This document shows positions 48,429 to 56,880 of a stretch of 64,000 nt of DNA, piece after piece. The stretch covers positions 434,001 through 498,000 of the forward strand of contig NZ_CP117877.1 of assembly GCF_028736115.1 (NCBI RefSeq), read 5' to 3'. Position 1 is the stretch's first letter. Each line of letters starts with the position of its first letter. Source of the stretch: Mucilaginibacter sp. KACC 22063 (GTDB lineage Bacteria; Bacteroidota; Bacteroidia; Sphingobacteriales; Sphingobacteriaceae). A program made the translations under genes and the position numbers. The notes under the pieces are model-generated. The model saw only the letters and a program-made list of their open reading frames with translations, ran no database searches and was not told the origin of the DNA.

Positions 48429-49355
48429 TTAGCTGACTGCCAGTTTGATGCTGATGATATTATTGTTATAACAGTCCAGATAGGTGCGTGGCGAATTTCC
48501 TGTTATGCTCCTAAATACACGATTAAAGTTGGTAACACTTTTAAAACCACACTTATAGGCCACTATGTTTATGCTTTCAAATTTGTGTGAGATTAATTTT
48601 TTACAGGCTTCGTTAATGCGAACGTCATTTAGAAACGCTGTGAATGTTTGACCAGTATGTTTTTTGAAATACCGACAAAATGATTCAGGAGTCATGTGCG
48701 CTATTTCAGCTACTTCATCCAAAGCAATGGGTTCGCCATAGTTTTGAATAATATAATTGTATATTTTCCCAATCTTTATACCATCATTGTCCGTTATGTT
48801 TGGTAGTTTACCAAAGGTGGAAAGTGGCTGCATTTTGCATTTTATATTGCTGAAAGTTTTAAGTATTTGAATAAAATATACTAGTTGATCTTGTCTTGAT
48901 GCTTTTTGAAGATTTGTCATTAACTGTGAAATCTTACTAATTAAGGAGCTTGGCACTTTAAGTCCCTGATAATGTTGTTGCAAAAACATAAGACAAGGTT
49001 TTAACTCGGGCAAGTTGAATAAGGAAGATAGAGTTCCTTCTGGATCAAAAAATATTGTAAGCGCCTCGACCATTTTTTCTGAATTTGATGTAAAATATTC
49101 GGGATTGCTTTTAAATACATGTGGAAGATTAGCTCCAATAAGAAACAAATCTCCAGGTATATAATCGTGCATACTCGTTCCGGCTATTAGCGTACCTTCT
49201 CCACGCTTAATCCAAGTGAGTTGTATTTCTTTATGGCGGTGAAGGTATGGATAATGAAATGGCAAATAAACATGCTCTGTTATCACGCTCTTATCGTGCG
49301 GGACCGGAATTGTAAACTGTAAAACTTTCATCTCATTATATTTGGTAACGACCAA
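48429..49355 (-). CDS. AraC-family transcriptional regulator
   Basis: This 308-residue activator has an N-terminal cupin-like sensor (about 20-110, 'HYPYLHRHKEIQLTWIKRGE', 'GDLFLIGANLPHVFKS'). A C-terminal double helix-turn-helix (about 200-300) contains 'LDEVAEIAHMTPESFCRYFK' and 'VAYKCGFKSVTNFNRVF'. It is intact and stands at the upstream end of the PUL in the same orientation. PULs more often use hybrid two-component or SusR regulators, but cupin-AraC control of sugar loci is known. Control of the PUL by this protein is inferred from position alone. It could also sense the end-product arabinose. Confidence 0.85.
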   Translation of the reverse strand: MVVTKYNEMKVLQFTIPVPHDKSVITEHVYLPFHYPYLHRHKEIQLTWIKRGEGTLIAGTSMHDYIPGDLFLIGANLPHVFKSNPEYFTSNSEKMVEALTIFFDPEGTLSSLFNLPELKPCLMFLQQHYQGLKVPSSLISKISQLMTNLQKASRQDQLVYFIQILKTFSNIKCKMQPLSTFGKLPNITDNDGIKIGKIYNYIIQNYGEPIALDEVAEIAHMTPESFCRYFKKHTGQTFTAFLNDVRINEACKKLISHKFESINIVAYKCGFKSVTNFNRVFRSITGNSPRTYLDCYNNNIISIKLAVS

Positions 49356-49395
49356 TTTATAATTCGTTAACTAAATATTAAAAAACAATAATAAT

Positions 49396-49599
49396 ATGGT
49401 TAATATATTAGAAATATTTGGTAAATTACAATTGAAGAGCCTGTCTAATATATTCCTTATTGCCGGAGCCGCAACGATTTTACTCTCAATGCTGACAATC
49501 AGCTTACTATGTGCTTATGCACAAGCCGAAGTTATTTCAGTCAACCTGATCGAGCCGGTCGTCATATTTTTAAATTTTTTCATCATTGAGTTAAGATGA
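49396..49599 (+). CDS. Possible small membrane protein (67 aa)
   Basis: This 67-codon ATG frame encodes two hydrophobic stretches (about 20-42 and 47-63: 'IAGAATILLSMLTISLLCAY' and 'LIEPVVIFLNFFIIEL'). I recognise no family. It lies divergently from the AraC gene and 127 bases before the SDR start. It could be a real small membrane protein, a remnant, or chance in AT-rich DNA. Confidence 0.25.
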   Translation: MVNILEIFGKLQLKSLSNIFLIAGAATILLSMLTISLLCAYAQAEVISVNLIEPVVIFLNFFIIELR

Positions 49600-49666
49600 T
49601 TTTCGGTATGGTCTAAATCTGACTTTATCTTCAAAATGTCAGTTTTAATAAAAAGCTTTGCAGATT

Positions 49667-49698
49667 TTTGTTTTGCTGAACACCGTTCAATAAATTTG
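49667..49698 (+). promoter_or_regulatory. Promoter of the SDR gene
   Basis: TTTG (49667-49670) and TAAATTTG (49691-49698) are separated by 20 bases, a full match to the Bacteroidota -33/-7 promoter. Transcription would start near 49705, about 20 bases before the preferred ATG at 49726. A 13-bp palindrome lies between the two boxes. Confidence 0.6.
49677..49689 (+). promoter_or_regulatory. Palindromic operator candidate, copy 1 (SDR promoter)
   Basis: TGAAC-ACC-GTTCA is a perfect 5-3-5 palindrome placed between the -33 and -7 boxes, where a bound repressor would block RNA polymerase. A copy with one mismatch lies at 51188-51200 before the efflux operon. The TetR-family gene between them is the natural candidate to bind both. 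Confidence 0.5.
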
Positions 49699-49725
49699 TC
49701 GCGATTTAAATTAATCCAGGCCATC

Positions 49726-50487
49726 ATGAAAAAAGTATTGATCACAGGCGCCAGCGGAGGCATCGGGCTCGAAACAGCCCGGCAGCTGGCTCAACAGAAT
49801 TACCAGGTTACACTGGTAGCCCGTAACAGGGACCGCCTTGAAAAGGCGTTAAACAGTTTAAGTGGCAACGGCCATACCATCCTGGTCGCTGATCTGAACG
49901 ACAAAGAGGATTTGCAAAAGCTGGCGGCACATCTAAGTGCTGAAAAGTACGACGTGCTTATTAATAATGCAGGTACAGGCACCTACGGAAAATTCACGGA
50001 GATCGCGCTGGAAGACCAACTGGCCACTATGCAGCTGAATATGCAGGCATTGGTAACCCTCTCTTATAGCTTTCTACAAAATGCTACATCGGGAGATGCG
50101 CTGGTCAATATCGGCTCGCTGCTGGCCCATTCTTCGCTGCCGGGCGGTTCTGTGTACGCAGCCACCAAGAGTTTCGTCGCCAATTTCTCCGAATCATTAT
50201 GGTATGAGTTCAAGCACAAAGGGGTTTACGTGACGGGCTTTAATCCAGGCGCGGCTAACTCAGATTTTCATGCACACGCAGGCGCAAAGACCAGTGATTT
50301 CCCTAAATTTGTGGTATCCTCGGTAGAAGATGTCGCCCGGGAACTTACCGGCGCGTTGCAAAAAAGGCAGAAAGGAAGGGTAATACAGGGATGGAAGAAC
50401 CGGTTTATGCTGTTCGGTTTCAAGCTGTTGAACAGAAACGCTGCGGTGAGTATTATGGGTGGGATCAGTCCGGGAATGGCTGATTAG
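49726..50487 (+). CDS. SDR-family oxidoreductase
   Basis: This is a 253-residue NAD(P)-dependent short-chain dehydrogenase. The start at 49726 is chosen because it directly precedes 'KKVLITGASGGIGLETA', and the frame's earlier ATG at 49636 lies upstream of the promoter. Family motifs are TGASGGIG (cofactor), 'LINNAGTGTYG', and catalytic Y144 and K148 in 'YAATK'. It is of the classical DltE/YqjQ-like type ('VTGFNPGAANSDFHAHAG'). The substrate is unknown. It precedes the TetR gene by about 70 bases in the same orientation. Confidence 0.9.
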   Translation: MKKVLITGASGGIGLETARQLAQQNYQVTLVARNRDRLEKALNSLSGNGHTILVADLNDKEDLQKLAAHLSAEKYDVLINNAGTGTYGKFTEIALEDQLATMQLNMQALVTLSYSFLQNATSGDALVNIGSLLAHSSLPGGSVYAATKSFVANFSESLWYEFKHKGVYVTGFNPGAANSDFHAHAGAKTSDFPKFVVSSVEDVARELTGALQKRQKGRVIQGWKNRFMLFGFKLLNRNAAVSIMGGISPGMAD

Positions 50488-50507
50488 CTATAAACTCCAA
50501 TCCTAAG

Positions 50508-50538
50508 TTTCGCCGCACGAATGGCGATCTTATATTTG
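50508..50538 (+). promoter_or_regulatory. Promoter of the TetR gene
   Basis: TTTC (50508-50511) and TATATTTG (50531-50538) are 19 bases apart, a near-consensus Bacteroidota promoter. The -7 box ends 20 bases before the TetR ATG at 50559. The 13-bp palindrome is not present here, so the repressor gene seems to be separately expressed. Confidence 0.5.
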
Positions 50539-50558
50539 TACATTATAATGATCTGAAA

Positions 50559-51167
50559 ATGGGCATAGCAGAAAGAAAACTAAAAGAGAAACAGGAAATG
50601 CACAAACGCATCCTTAACGGTGCGCGTAAGATATTTTTAGAAAAGGGTTATGAAAAAACCAGTATGCGTAATATTGCTGCCGAGATCAGTTATAGCCAGG
50701 GCTCACTTTATTTCTACTACAAAGATAAGAGTGAGATTTTTCACGAATTGCATAAAGAAGGCTTCCGGCTGTTGCTCACCCAATTAAAAGTATTGGACAA
50801 GGTAGCTGATCCATTTGAACGCTTAAAGGCCTCCGGGCGCATTTTTATTCAATTCGCGCAGGAAAACAAGGATTACTATAACCTGATGTTCATTGTTGAC
50901 GAACCTGTCAAAGACGCTTTGTCCGAAGGATTTCAGATCGCTGAAGAAGCGATCAGTTATATGAAAGGAATGGTACAGGAATGTCAGCAGAAAGGTAGGT
51001 TCGCGGATATGGACACAGAGTATTTTACATTCCTGATCATTTCGGTAGTACATGGCATCTGTGCACTTTTTTGCAAGCACCGTAACACCAGCTTCGTCGG
51101 CAAGACCGATGAAGAACTCATGGCGAACGGGTATGAGTCTTTCGTAGCCCTGCTCGAAAAAAGCTAG
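50559..51167 (+). CDS. TetR/AcrR-family transcriptional regulator
   Basis: This is a 202-residue repressor with an N-terminal helix-turn-helix: 'GARKIFLEKGYEKTSMRNIA' followed by 'YSQGSLYFYYKDKSEIF'. The C-terminal ligand-binding bundle (about 70-200) is unassigned. It lies directly before the TolC/adaptor/RND genes, the usual place for an efflux-pump repressor, and 72 bases after the SDR gene. The palindromes at 49677 and 51188 are its likely operators. Confidence 0.92.
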   Translation: MGIAERKLKEKQEMHKRILNGARKIFLEKGYEKTSMRNIAAEISYSQGSLYFYYKDKSEIFHELHKEGFRLLLTQLKVLDKVADPFERLKASGRIFIQFAQENKDYYNLMFIVDEPVKDALSEGFQIAEEAISYMKGMVQECQQKGRFADMDTEYFTFLIISVVHGICALFCKHRNTSFVGKTDEELMANGYESFVALLEKS

Positions 51168-51187
51168 CGTTTTTTTTGCTTTTGAAT

Positions 51188-51200
51188 TGAACACCGTTTA
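51188..51200 (+). promoter_or_regulatory. Palindromic operator candidate, copy 2 (efflux operon)
   Basis: TGAAC-ACC-GTTTA shares 12 of 13 bases with the perfect palindrome at 49677-49689, including the asymmetric ACC centre. It lies 21 bases before the TolC start. TTTG at 51175-51178 and the weak TAAAATTA at 51199-51206 are 20 bases apart and could be the promoter it overlaps. Confidence 0.45.
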
Positions 51201-51221
51201 AAATTAAAACAATGATTAAAA

Positions 51222-52583
51222 ATGAAATTTAGCAATCAAATATTATATCAACTTTTGGTAATATCGGCAACCTTAACGGCTGCACCCAATGTGAAAGCCC
51301 AGGGCAGGCTGGATGAGTACGTCCGGCAGGGCCTTGCCTCCAATGAGAGCATCAGGCAGCAAAACTTTGTTCTCGAAAAAAATGTATACGCGTTAAAAGA
51401 AGCAAAAAGCATGTTCCTGCCGGATGTTACTTTTTCGACCACTTACACCAAAGCCGATGGCGGGCGTACAATAGATTTCCCTGCCGGGGATCTGCTTAAC
51501 AGTGCCTATGCTACCTTGAACAAACTGACGGGAAGCAATGCTTTTCCGCAGCTGCAAAACCAGCACATCCTGATCAACCCGGATAATTTTTACGATGCTA
51601 AGCTGCGTACCACCCTCCCCATTCTGAACGCAGAATTGATCTATAATAAGCGGATCAAACAGCAGCAGGTAGACCTGCAAAAGACCGAGGTGCTGCTTTA
51701 CAAACGTGAATTGGTTAAAGAGATCAAAACGGCTTATTATACCTATTTGAAAGCGACCAGCGCAACGAATATCTATGCGTCATCGCTGCGACTGGTTGAA
51801 GAAGGGCAGCGCATCAATACCAAACTGTACGACAATAACAAGGTAAACCGTACTGTGGTATTGAGGAGCCAGAACGAGGTGTCCAGGATCAACGCTTCGC
51901 TTACTACTGCGAAAAAAAATGCCGAATCGGCCCGCTACTACTTTAATTTTTTGCTCAACCGTCCTTTAACGGACAGTATACAGTTAGACAGCATTACTGT
52001 GTTGCCCGCGCAAGATCAGCTACTAAGCAGTAATATCAGCGGCCGTGAGGAGTTGTCCAAACTGGGTATCGCGAAAGAGATCAACAGCAACCTCACCGGG
52101 CTTGCCAGGTCTTACCTGATCCCTAAAGTGGGTACCTCCTTGGACTTGGGTTCGCAGGCCTTCGACTGGAAGGTTAACAGCCAAAGCCGCTATTATTTTC
52201 TGGGTGTTTCCCTGGAATGGAACCTCTTTTCCTTTGGCAGGCACAGTAACCGGATCAAACAAACCATTGCAGACCAGCAGGCGCTGGCGTCGCAAACGGA
52301 TTATGTACAACAGCAGCTGCTTACAGAATTGAAGGTACGCCAGGCCGGTATGCAAAGCGCCATGGCGCAATACGAAGCAGCGAAATCCCAACTGAAGACC
52401 AGCCGTACCTATTACAGTGACATGCTCAAGTTATACAAACAGGGTACGGCCATTTACATTGAGTTACTGGATGCCCAGAACCAGTGGATCGATGCACAAT
52501 TGCAAGCCAATATTGCCCTTTACGACACCTGGATAGCCAATACGGCCATCGAACGCGCTAACGCCAGTTTCACCATTCAATAA
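51222..52583 (+). CDS. TolC-family outer-membrane efflux protein
   Basis: This is a 453-residue outer-membrane channel with a signal peptide ending near 'NVKAQG' (about residue 27). Long alpha-helical coiled-coil segments (about 30-110 and 160-240, then a repeat at about 270-440) show the OEP duplication. The C-terminal half includes 'VSLEWNLFSFGRHSNRIKQT', the conserved 'W-x-L-F-x-x-G' region. It is the first gene of the TolC-adaptor-pump operon and forms the exit duct. Confidence 0.93.
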   Translation: MKFSNQILYQLLVISATLTAAPNVKAQGRLDEYVRQGLASNESIRQQNFVLEKNVYALKEAKSMFLPDVTFSTTYTKADGGRTIDFPAGDLLNSAYATLNKLTGSNAFPQLQNQHILINPDNFYDAKLRTTLPILNAELIYNKRIKQQQVDLQKTEVLLYKRELVKEIKTAYYTYLKATSATNIYASSLRLVEEGQRINTKLYDNNKVNRTVVLRSQNEVSRINASLTTAKKNAESARYYFNFLLNRPLTDSIQLDSITVLPAQDQLLSSNISGREELSKLGIAKEINSNLTGLARSYLIPKVGTSLDLGSQAFDWKVNSQSRYYFLGVSLEWNLFSFGRHSNRIKQTIADQQALASQTDYVQQQLLTELKVRQAGMQSAMAQYEAAKSQLKTSRTYYSDMLKLYKQGTAIYIELLDAQNQWIDAQLQANIALYDTWIANTAIERANASFTIQ

Positions 52584-52679
52584 ATATAACTCATCATGAA
52601 ACCATCATGAGCTACCGTTCAAAAAAAACATCAATAAGCCCATGATAGCTTCATCGCCATTAAAAAATAAATTAAAACG

Positions 52680-53732
52680 ATGAAAAACTTACAATTATTC
52701 ATTATTACCATAGCAGCGTTAACCTTAATGGTTTCCTGCAAAGCAAAACACGAGGAAGAAAATCCAATAGGAGAACCGGATATCATACCGGTTAAAATCG
52801 CCAGGGTGTCTACCTTAGGCGTGCCTGACCAGATCACCGCCACAGGTCTGGTCAGTACTGAGGATGAAGCCAAATACGCCTTCAAAATAGGCGGTGTGAT
52901 CAACCGGATTCTGGTACAGGAAGGCCAGTTCTTTAAACAGGGACAATTGCTGGCGACACTCAATTCTACTGAAATTTCGGCGGGACTTGCGCAATCCAGC
53001 TTGGGTGTGGAAAAAGCACAACGCGACTATAACCGCGCACTGAACCTTTATAAAGACAGCGTTTACACACTGGAACAATTGCAGAATACCAAAACCGCTT
53101 TGGATGTCGCCCAAAAAGCCAGGGAAGCAACCGCCTTTAATGAGCGCTATTCTAAAATATACGCATCATCTGATGGGTTTGTAAGCAAGAAAATAGCAAA
53201 CGAAGGTGAAGTAATTGCCGGAGGAATGCCGGTACTGCTGACCAACTCTACCGAACAGCGGAACAGTTATTCATTAAAAGTCGGTGTAACGGACCGTGAA
53301 TGGGCCATCATCAAAGCCGGACAAACTGCTAAAGTAACGCTCGACGGTTATGCCGGTCAAATCTTTGATGCCACCGTGTTCCGCAAGTCGCAGGCGGCAG
53401 ACCGCGAACTGGGTTCCTTCCAGATCGAGCTTAAATTACAATTAAACGGGGTAAAACCAGCGGTCGGCATGTTTGGGAAAGCGGAGATAGCCACCCATCA
53501 GGATGAAAGCGTGATGGTCATTCCATACGCGTCGCTGGTAGAAGCAGACGGCAATAAAGGTTTCGTATTTACCACTATCGGCACAAACAGGGTAAAAAGA
53601 ATACCGGTTACCATCTTGAAGTTTGATAACGAAAATGTGTACCTGAAGGATAAACTGGAAGGTATCGACCAGATCGTGGTTTCCAACAGCGCCTATCTCA
53701 ACGAACAGTCTATTATTAAAATTATTAAGTAA
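52680..53732 (+). CDS. RND efflux periplasmic adaptor (HlyD/AcrA type)
   Basis: This is a 350-residue lipoprotein adaptor with lipobox 'LMVSC' (Cys20). Order: a biotinyl-lipoyl-like half ('GVINRILVQEGQFFKQGQLL', about 65-85), a short helical hairpin (about 95-155), the second lipoyl half ('YASSDGFVSKKIANEGEVIA'), then the beta-barrel and membrane-proximal domains (about 190-350). It joins the pump to TolC. It starts 97 bases after the TolC stop, and its own stop is 4 bases before the pump gene. Confidence 0.94.
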   Translation: MKNLQLFIITIAALTLMVSCKAKHEEENPIGEPDIIPVKIARVSTLGVPDQITATGLVSTEDEAKYAFKIGGVINRILVQEGQFFKQGQLLATLNSTEISAGLAQSSLGVEKAQRDYNRALNLYKDSVYTLEQLQNTKTALDVAQKAREATAFNERYSKIYASSDGFVSKKIANEGEVIAGGMPVLLTNSTEQRNSYSLKVGVTDREWAIIKAGQTAKVTLDGYAGQIFDATVFRKSQAADRELGSFQIELKLQLNGVKPAVGMFGKAEIATHQDESVMVIPYASLVEADGNKGFVFTTIGTNRVKRIPVTILKFDNENVYLKDKLEGIDQIVVSNSAYLNEQSIIKIIK

Positions 53733-53736
53733 GGCC

Positions 53737-56700
53737 ATGAAAATTACAAACTTTGCCGTTAAGAATTACCAGTTCACGCTGATCATATTCCTTTTGGTGG
53801 CCGTTGTAGGCCTGTTGACGCTGTTTACTATGCCCCGTTCGGAAGACCCTACCACGCATCCGCCGCAATATATCATTACCGTGATTTACCCCGGCACCAG
53901 TCCCAAGGATATGGAAGAGCAGGTAGTAAAACCCATAGAAAACAAAATTTACGGCCTGGAAAATATTGAAAAGATACTGACCACTGTAGAGGACGGGGTA
54001 GCGGTTATTCAGCCTAAGTTTAAATACGGCGTGGATGTGGATAACAAATACCAGGAAATATCCACCGAGATCAATGCCTTGAAGAACAGCGAACTTCCCA
54101 AGGATATCTACCTGATCAAAACAGAGAAGGTTTCCTCGGCAGATGTAAAGGTACTACAGGTTGCCCTGGTGTCTGACAACGCCTCCGGTAAAACACTTCG
54201 GGACGAGGCAGACATCCTTAAAACACAACTGGAAAAAATCACCAACCTGAAGGAGGTGAAATACTTTGGCATGCCTGAGCAGGAGATCCGCATCGACATG
54301 CAACTGGATAAGCTGGCGCAACTGAAGATACCGCTTAATGTGGTGATGGGGAGTTTGCAGAGCGAGGCGGCGGATATTCCCGGCGGCAGCATTAACCTGG
54401 ACAGCAAAGTATTTAACGTGAAGACCAGCGGCAAATTCAAAAACACCGACGACGTGGCGAATACGGTTATTTACAATGCGAATGGCAAGATCATCTACCT
54501 GAAAGATGTGGCCACGGTAAGTTATAAAGACGGTACGGTGAACCACATCAGCCGGATAAACGGACACCGTTGCGTGCTGGTTACAGCGGCAATGAAAGAT
54601 AATGTAAATATTACGAGCGTTCAGAAAGAATATTTACCCGTAATCGAAGCATATGCCAAAACGCTGCCGGAGAATATTCACCTGGTTAAAAACTTTGACC
54701 AGGCCAATATGGTATCCGAACGTCTGGGTCATTTGGGTTTTGACTTTGGGCTGGCTATTGTTCTGGTGGTGGTTACTTTGCTGCCGTTAGGTTTCAGGGC
54801 GTCGCTCATTGTAATGATTTCCATCCCGCTTTCTCTGGCGCTGGGTCTCATTGCCATGAACTTATTGGGTTATTCGTTAAATCAGCTGAGTATTGTAGGG
54901 CTTGTAGTGGCTCTGGGATTGCTGGTAGATGACAGTATTGTGGTGGTGGAGAACATTGAACGCTGGCTGAGGGAAGGTCATTCACGAACAGATGCCATAT
55001 TCAAAGGAACTAAACAGATCGGTGCTGCTGTTGTCGGCTGTACCGCCACGCTGGTTATCGCATTCCTGCCCCTGGCCTTTTTACCCGATGTGGCCGGCGA
55101 ATTTATCCGCAGCCTGCCCGTAGCCGTGATGACCAGTGTTTTGGCATCCATGATCGTTGCTCTGACACTTGTCCCTTTCCTGGGCAGCCGGATCTTAAAA
55201 ACACATACACATGGCGAAGGGAACTTCTTTTTGAAACACCTGCAAAGGTTTTTGACCAGTTCTTACAGCCGCATTATGCCGCTTGCGCTAAAATGGCCCA
55301 AAACCACTATTGGCATATCATTAGCGCTAAGCGGGCTTGCCTTTTTCCTGTTTACGCAAACCGGCTTTAAGCTTTTCCCAACGTCGGAAAAGCCAATGTT
55401 CCTGATCAATATCAAAATGCCCTTGCAGGCGAATATTCCCGAAAGTGACCGGGCAACCAAACTTGTAGAGGGGGAATTAAAGAAGCACAAAGAGGTACTG
55501 TATTACACCGCCAACGTAGGTAAGGGTAACCCACAGATCTATTACAATGTGCATCAACAAGACGTAAAGCCAGACTTTGCACAGGTATTTGTTCAGCTGA
55601 GCGAAGAGACAAGTCCAAAGGAAAAAACAGACCTCATCAAACGATTGAGAAAAAAGTTCAACGATTTTCCCTACGCCAGGATAGAAATCAAGGATTTTGA
55701 ACAGGGGCCGCCCATTGAAGCGAATATTGTTGTCCGCGTATTTGGAGAAAACCAGGATACCTTGCGGTCGCTCTCATTTAAGGTGGAAGAGATACTTCGG
55801 AAACATCCGGGCACATTCTTCGTCAATAACGAACTCAATATCTATAAATCGGATGTCAAAATAAAGATCGACAAAGAAAAGGCCCGGACGCTGGGCGTCC
55901 TGACGGGCGATGTGGATAAAGTTATCCGTTTGGCAATCGCAGGGTTAACTGTGGGAGATTATATCGATGACCGGGGCGATTCGCGCAACGTAGTGATCAC
56001 CATGCCCAGGGATAAGTTCTCTAATTTAAATGCGCTGAAAAAACTTTATGTCAATAATGTGCAAGGCACGCCGGTGCTGGTAGACCAGATCGCTACGATC
56101 TCCTTTGAAACTTCGCCTACGGCGATCAACCATTTCAATAAAGCCCGGTTTGCCAAGGTCACGTCGCTTACGAAGGAGCATGTACTGGCCAATGACATTT
56201 TGAAAGACGTTGTTCCGCAATTAAATAAAATAAAAATGCCGCAGGGCTATTATTACAAGCTTTCCGGTGAGGCCGAGTCAGAAGGCGATACGCTGGGCGG
56301 TAACTTCCTTTCAGTAATTATATTGAGCACCTTTCTTTTTATCGGGGTCTTGTTATTGCAGTTTAAAACGTTCAAAGGAATTATTATCGTGTTATCGATC
56401 ATCCCATTGGGGATACTTGGCGGCGTCGTATTTCTGCTCTTCACCGGCAACCCGATGTCGCTGGTATCAATCATTGGTTTTATCGGATTATCGGGTATAC
56501 AGGTCAAAAATTCGTTGTTGCTGGTAGATTTCACCAACCAGCTACGTTTAGAAGGGCATAGCATAGATGAGGCGATCCATATGGCCGGTGAAACGCGCTT
56601 TCTGCCGGTTGTATTAACTTCCATAACCGCAATATGTGGTTTACTTCCTATCGCGCTGAATCCCAACCCGCTTATAGCGCCCTTGGCTATCGTGTTGATC

Positions 56701-56790
56701 GGCGGCTTAATCAGTTCCACAATCCTATCCAGGATCGTAACACCGGTAATGTATAAACTGATTCCGCCAACGCTTGAAAATGACTTATAG
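53737..56790 (+). CDS. RND-family efflux transporter, inner-membrane pump (AcrB/MdtB type)
   Basis: This is a 1017-residue proton-driven pump. The first membrane helix is residues 11-31. Two large periplasmic loops and two blocks of membrane helices show the internal duplication. The proton-relay helix contains 'VALGLLVDDSIVVVENIERW', with the paired Asp of RND pumps. 'PRSEDPTTHPPQYIITVIYP' early in the protein is typical of the family. The presence of one permease and one adaptor suggests a multidrug-type system and not a metal exporter, but the substrate is not readable. Confidence 0.95.
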   Translation: MKITNFAVKNYQFTLIIFLLVAVVGLLTLFTMPRSEDPTTHPPQYIITVIYPGTSPKDMEEQVVKPIENKIYGLENIEKILTTVEDGVAVIQPKFKYGVDVDNKYQEISTEINALKNSELPKDIYLIKTEKVSSADVKVLQVALVSDNASGKTLRDEADILKTQLEKITNLKEVKYFGMPEQEIRIDMQLDKLAQLKIPLNVVMGSLQSEAADIPGGSINLDSKVFNVKTSGKFKNTDDVANTVIYNANGKIIYLKDVATVSYKDGTVNHISRINGHRCVLVTAAMKDNVNITSVQKEYLPVIEAYAKTLPENIHLVKNFDQANMVSERLGHLGFDFGLAIVLVVVTLLPLGFRASLIVMISIPLSLALGLIAMNLLGYSLNQLSIVGLVVALGLLVDDSIVVVENIERWLREGHSRTDAIFKGTKQIGAAVVGCTATLVIAFLPLAFLPDVAGEFIRSLPVAVMTSVLASMIVALTLVPFLGSRILKTHTHGEGNFFLKHLQRFLTSSYSRIMPLALKWPKTTIGISLALSGLAFFLFTQTGFKLFPTSEKPMFLINIKMPLQANIPESDRATKLVEGELKKHKEVLYYTANVGKGNPQIYYNVHQQDVKPDFAQVFVQLSEETSPKEKTDLIKRLRKKFNDFPYARIEIKDFEQGPPIEANIVVRVFGENQDTLRSLSFKVEEILRKHPGTFFVNNELNIYKSDVKIKIDKEKARTLGVLTGDVDKVIRLAIAGLTVGDYIDDRGDSRNVVITMPRDKFSNLNALKKLYVNNVQGTPVLVDQIATISFETSPTAINHFNKARFAKVTSLTKEHVLANDILKDVVPQLNKIKMPQGYYYKLSGEAESEGDTLGGNFLSVIILSTFLFIGVLLLQFKTFKGIIIVLSIIPLGILGGVVFLLFTGNPMSLVSIIGFIGLSGIQVKNSLLLVDFTNQLRLEGHSIDEAIHMAGETRFLPVVLTSITAICGLLPIALNPNPLIAPLAIVLIGGLISSTILSRIVTPVMYKLIPPTLENDL

Positions 56791-56880
56791 CAACCAAAAA
56801 TAGTACCTCATGGAAAAAACGCATTCTTAATAAAGAAATATGCTTTAAGACCTTAATTATTTAACACCATTTAATACTTT

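Noticed and set aside
49515..49763. Minus-strand 82-codon frame across the SDR promoter and start
   Set aside because: It overlaps the SDR start codon and a consensus promoter. No motif is present beyond a coiled-coil-like composition.
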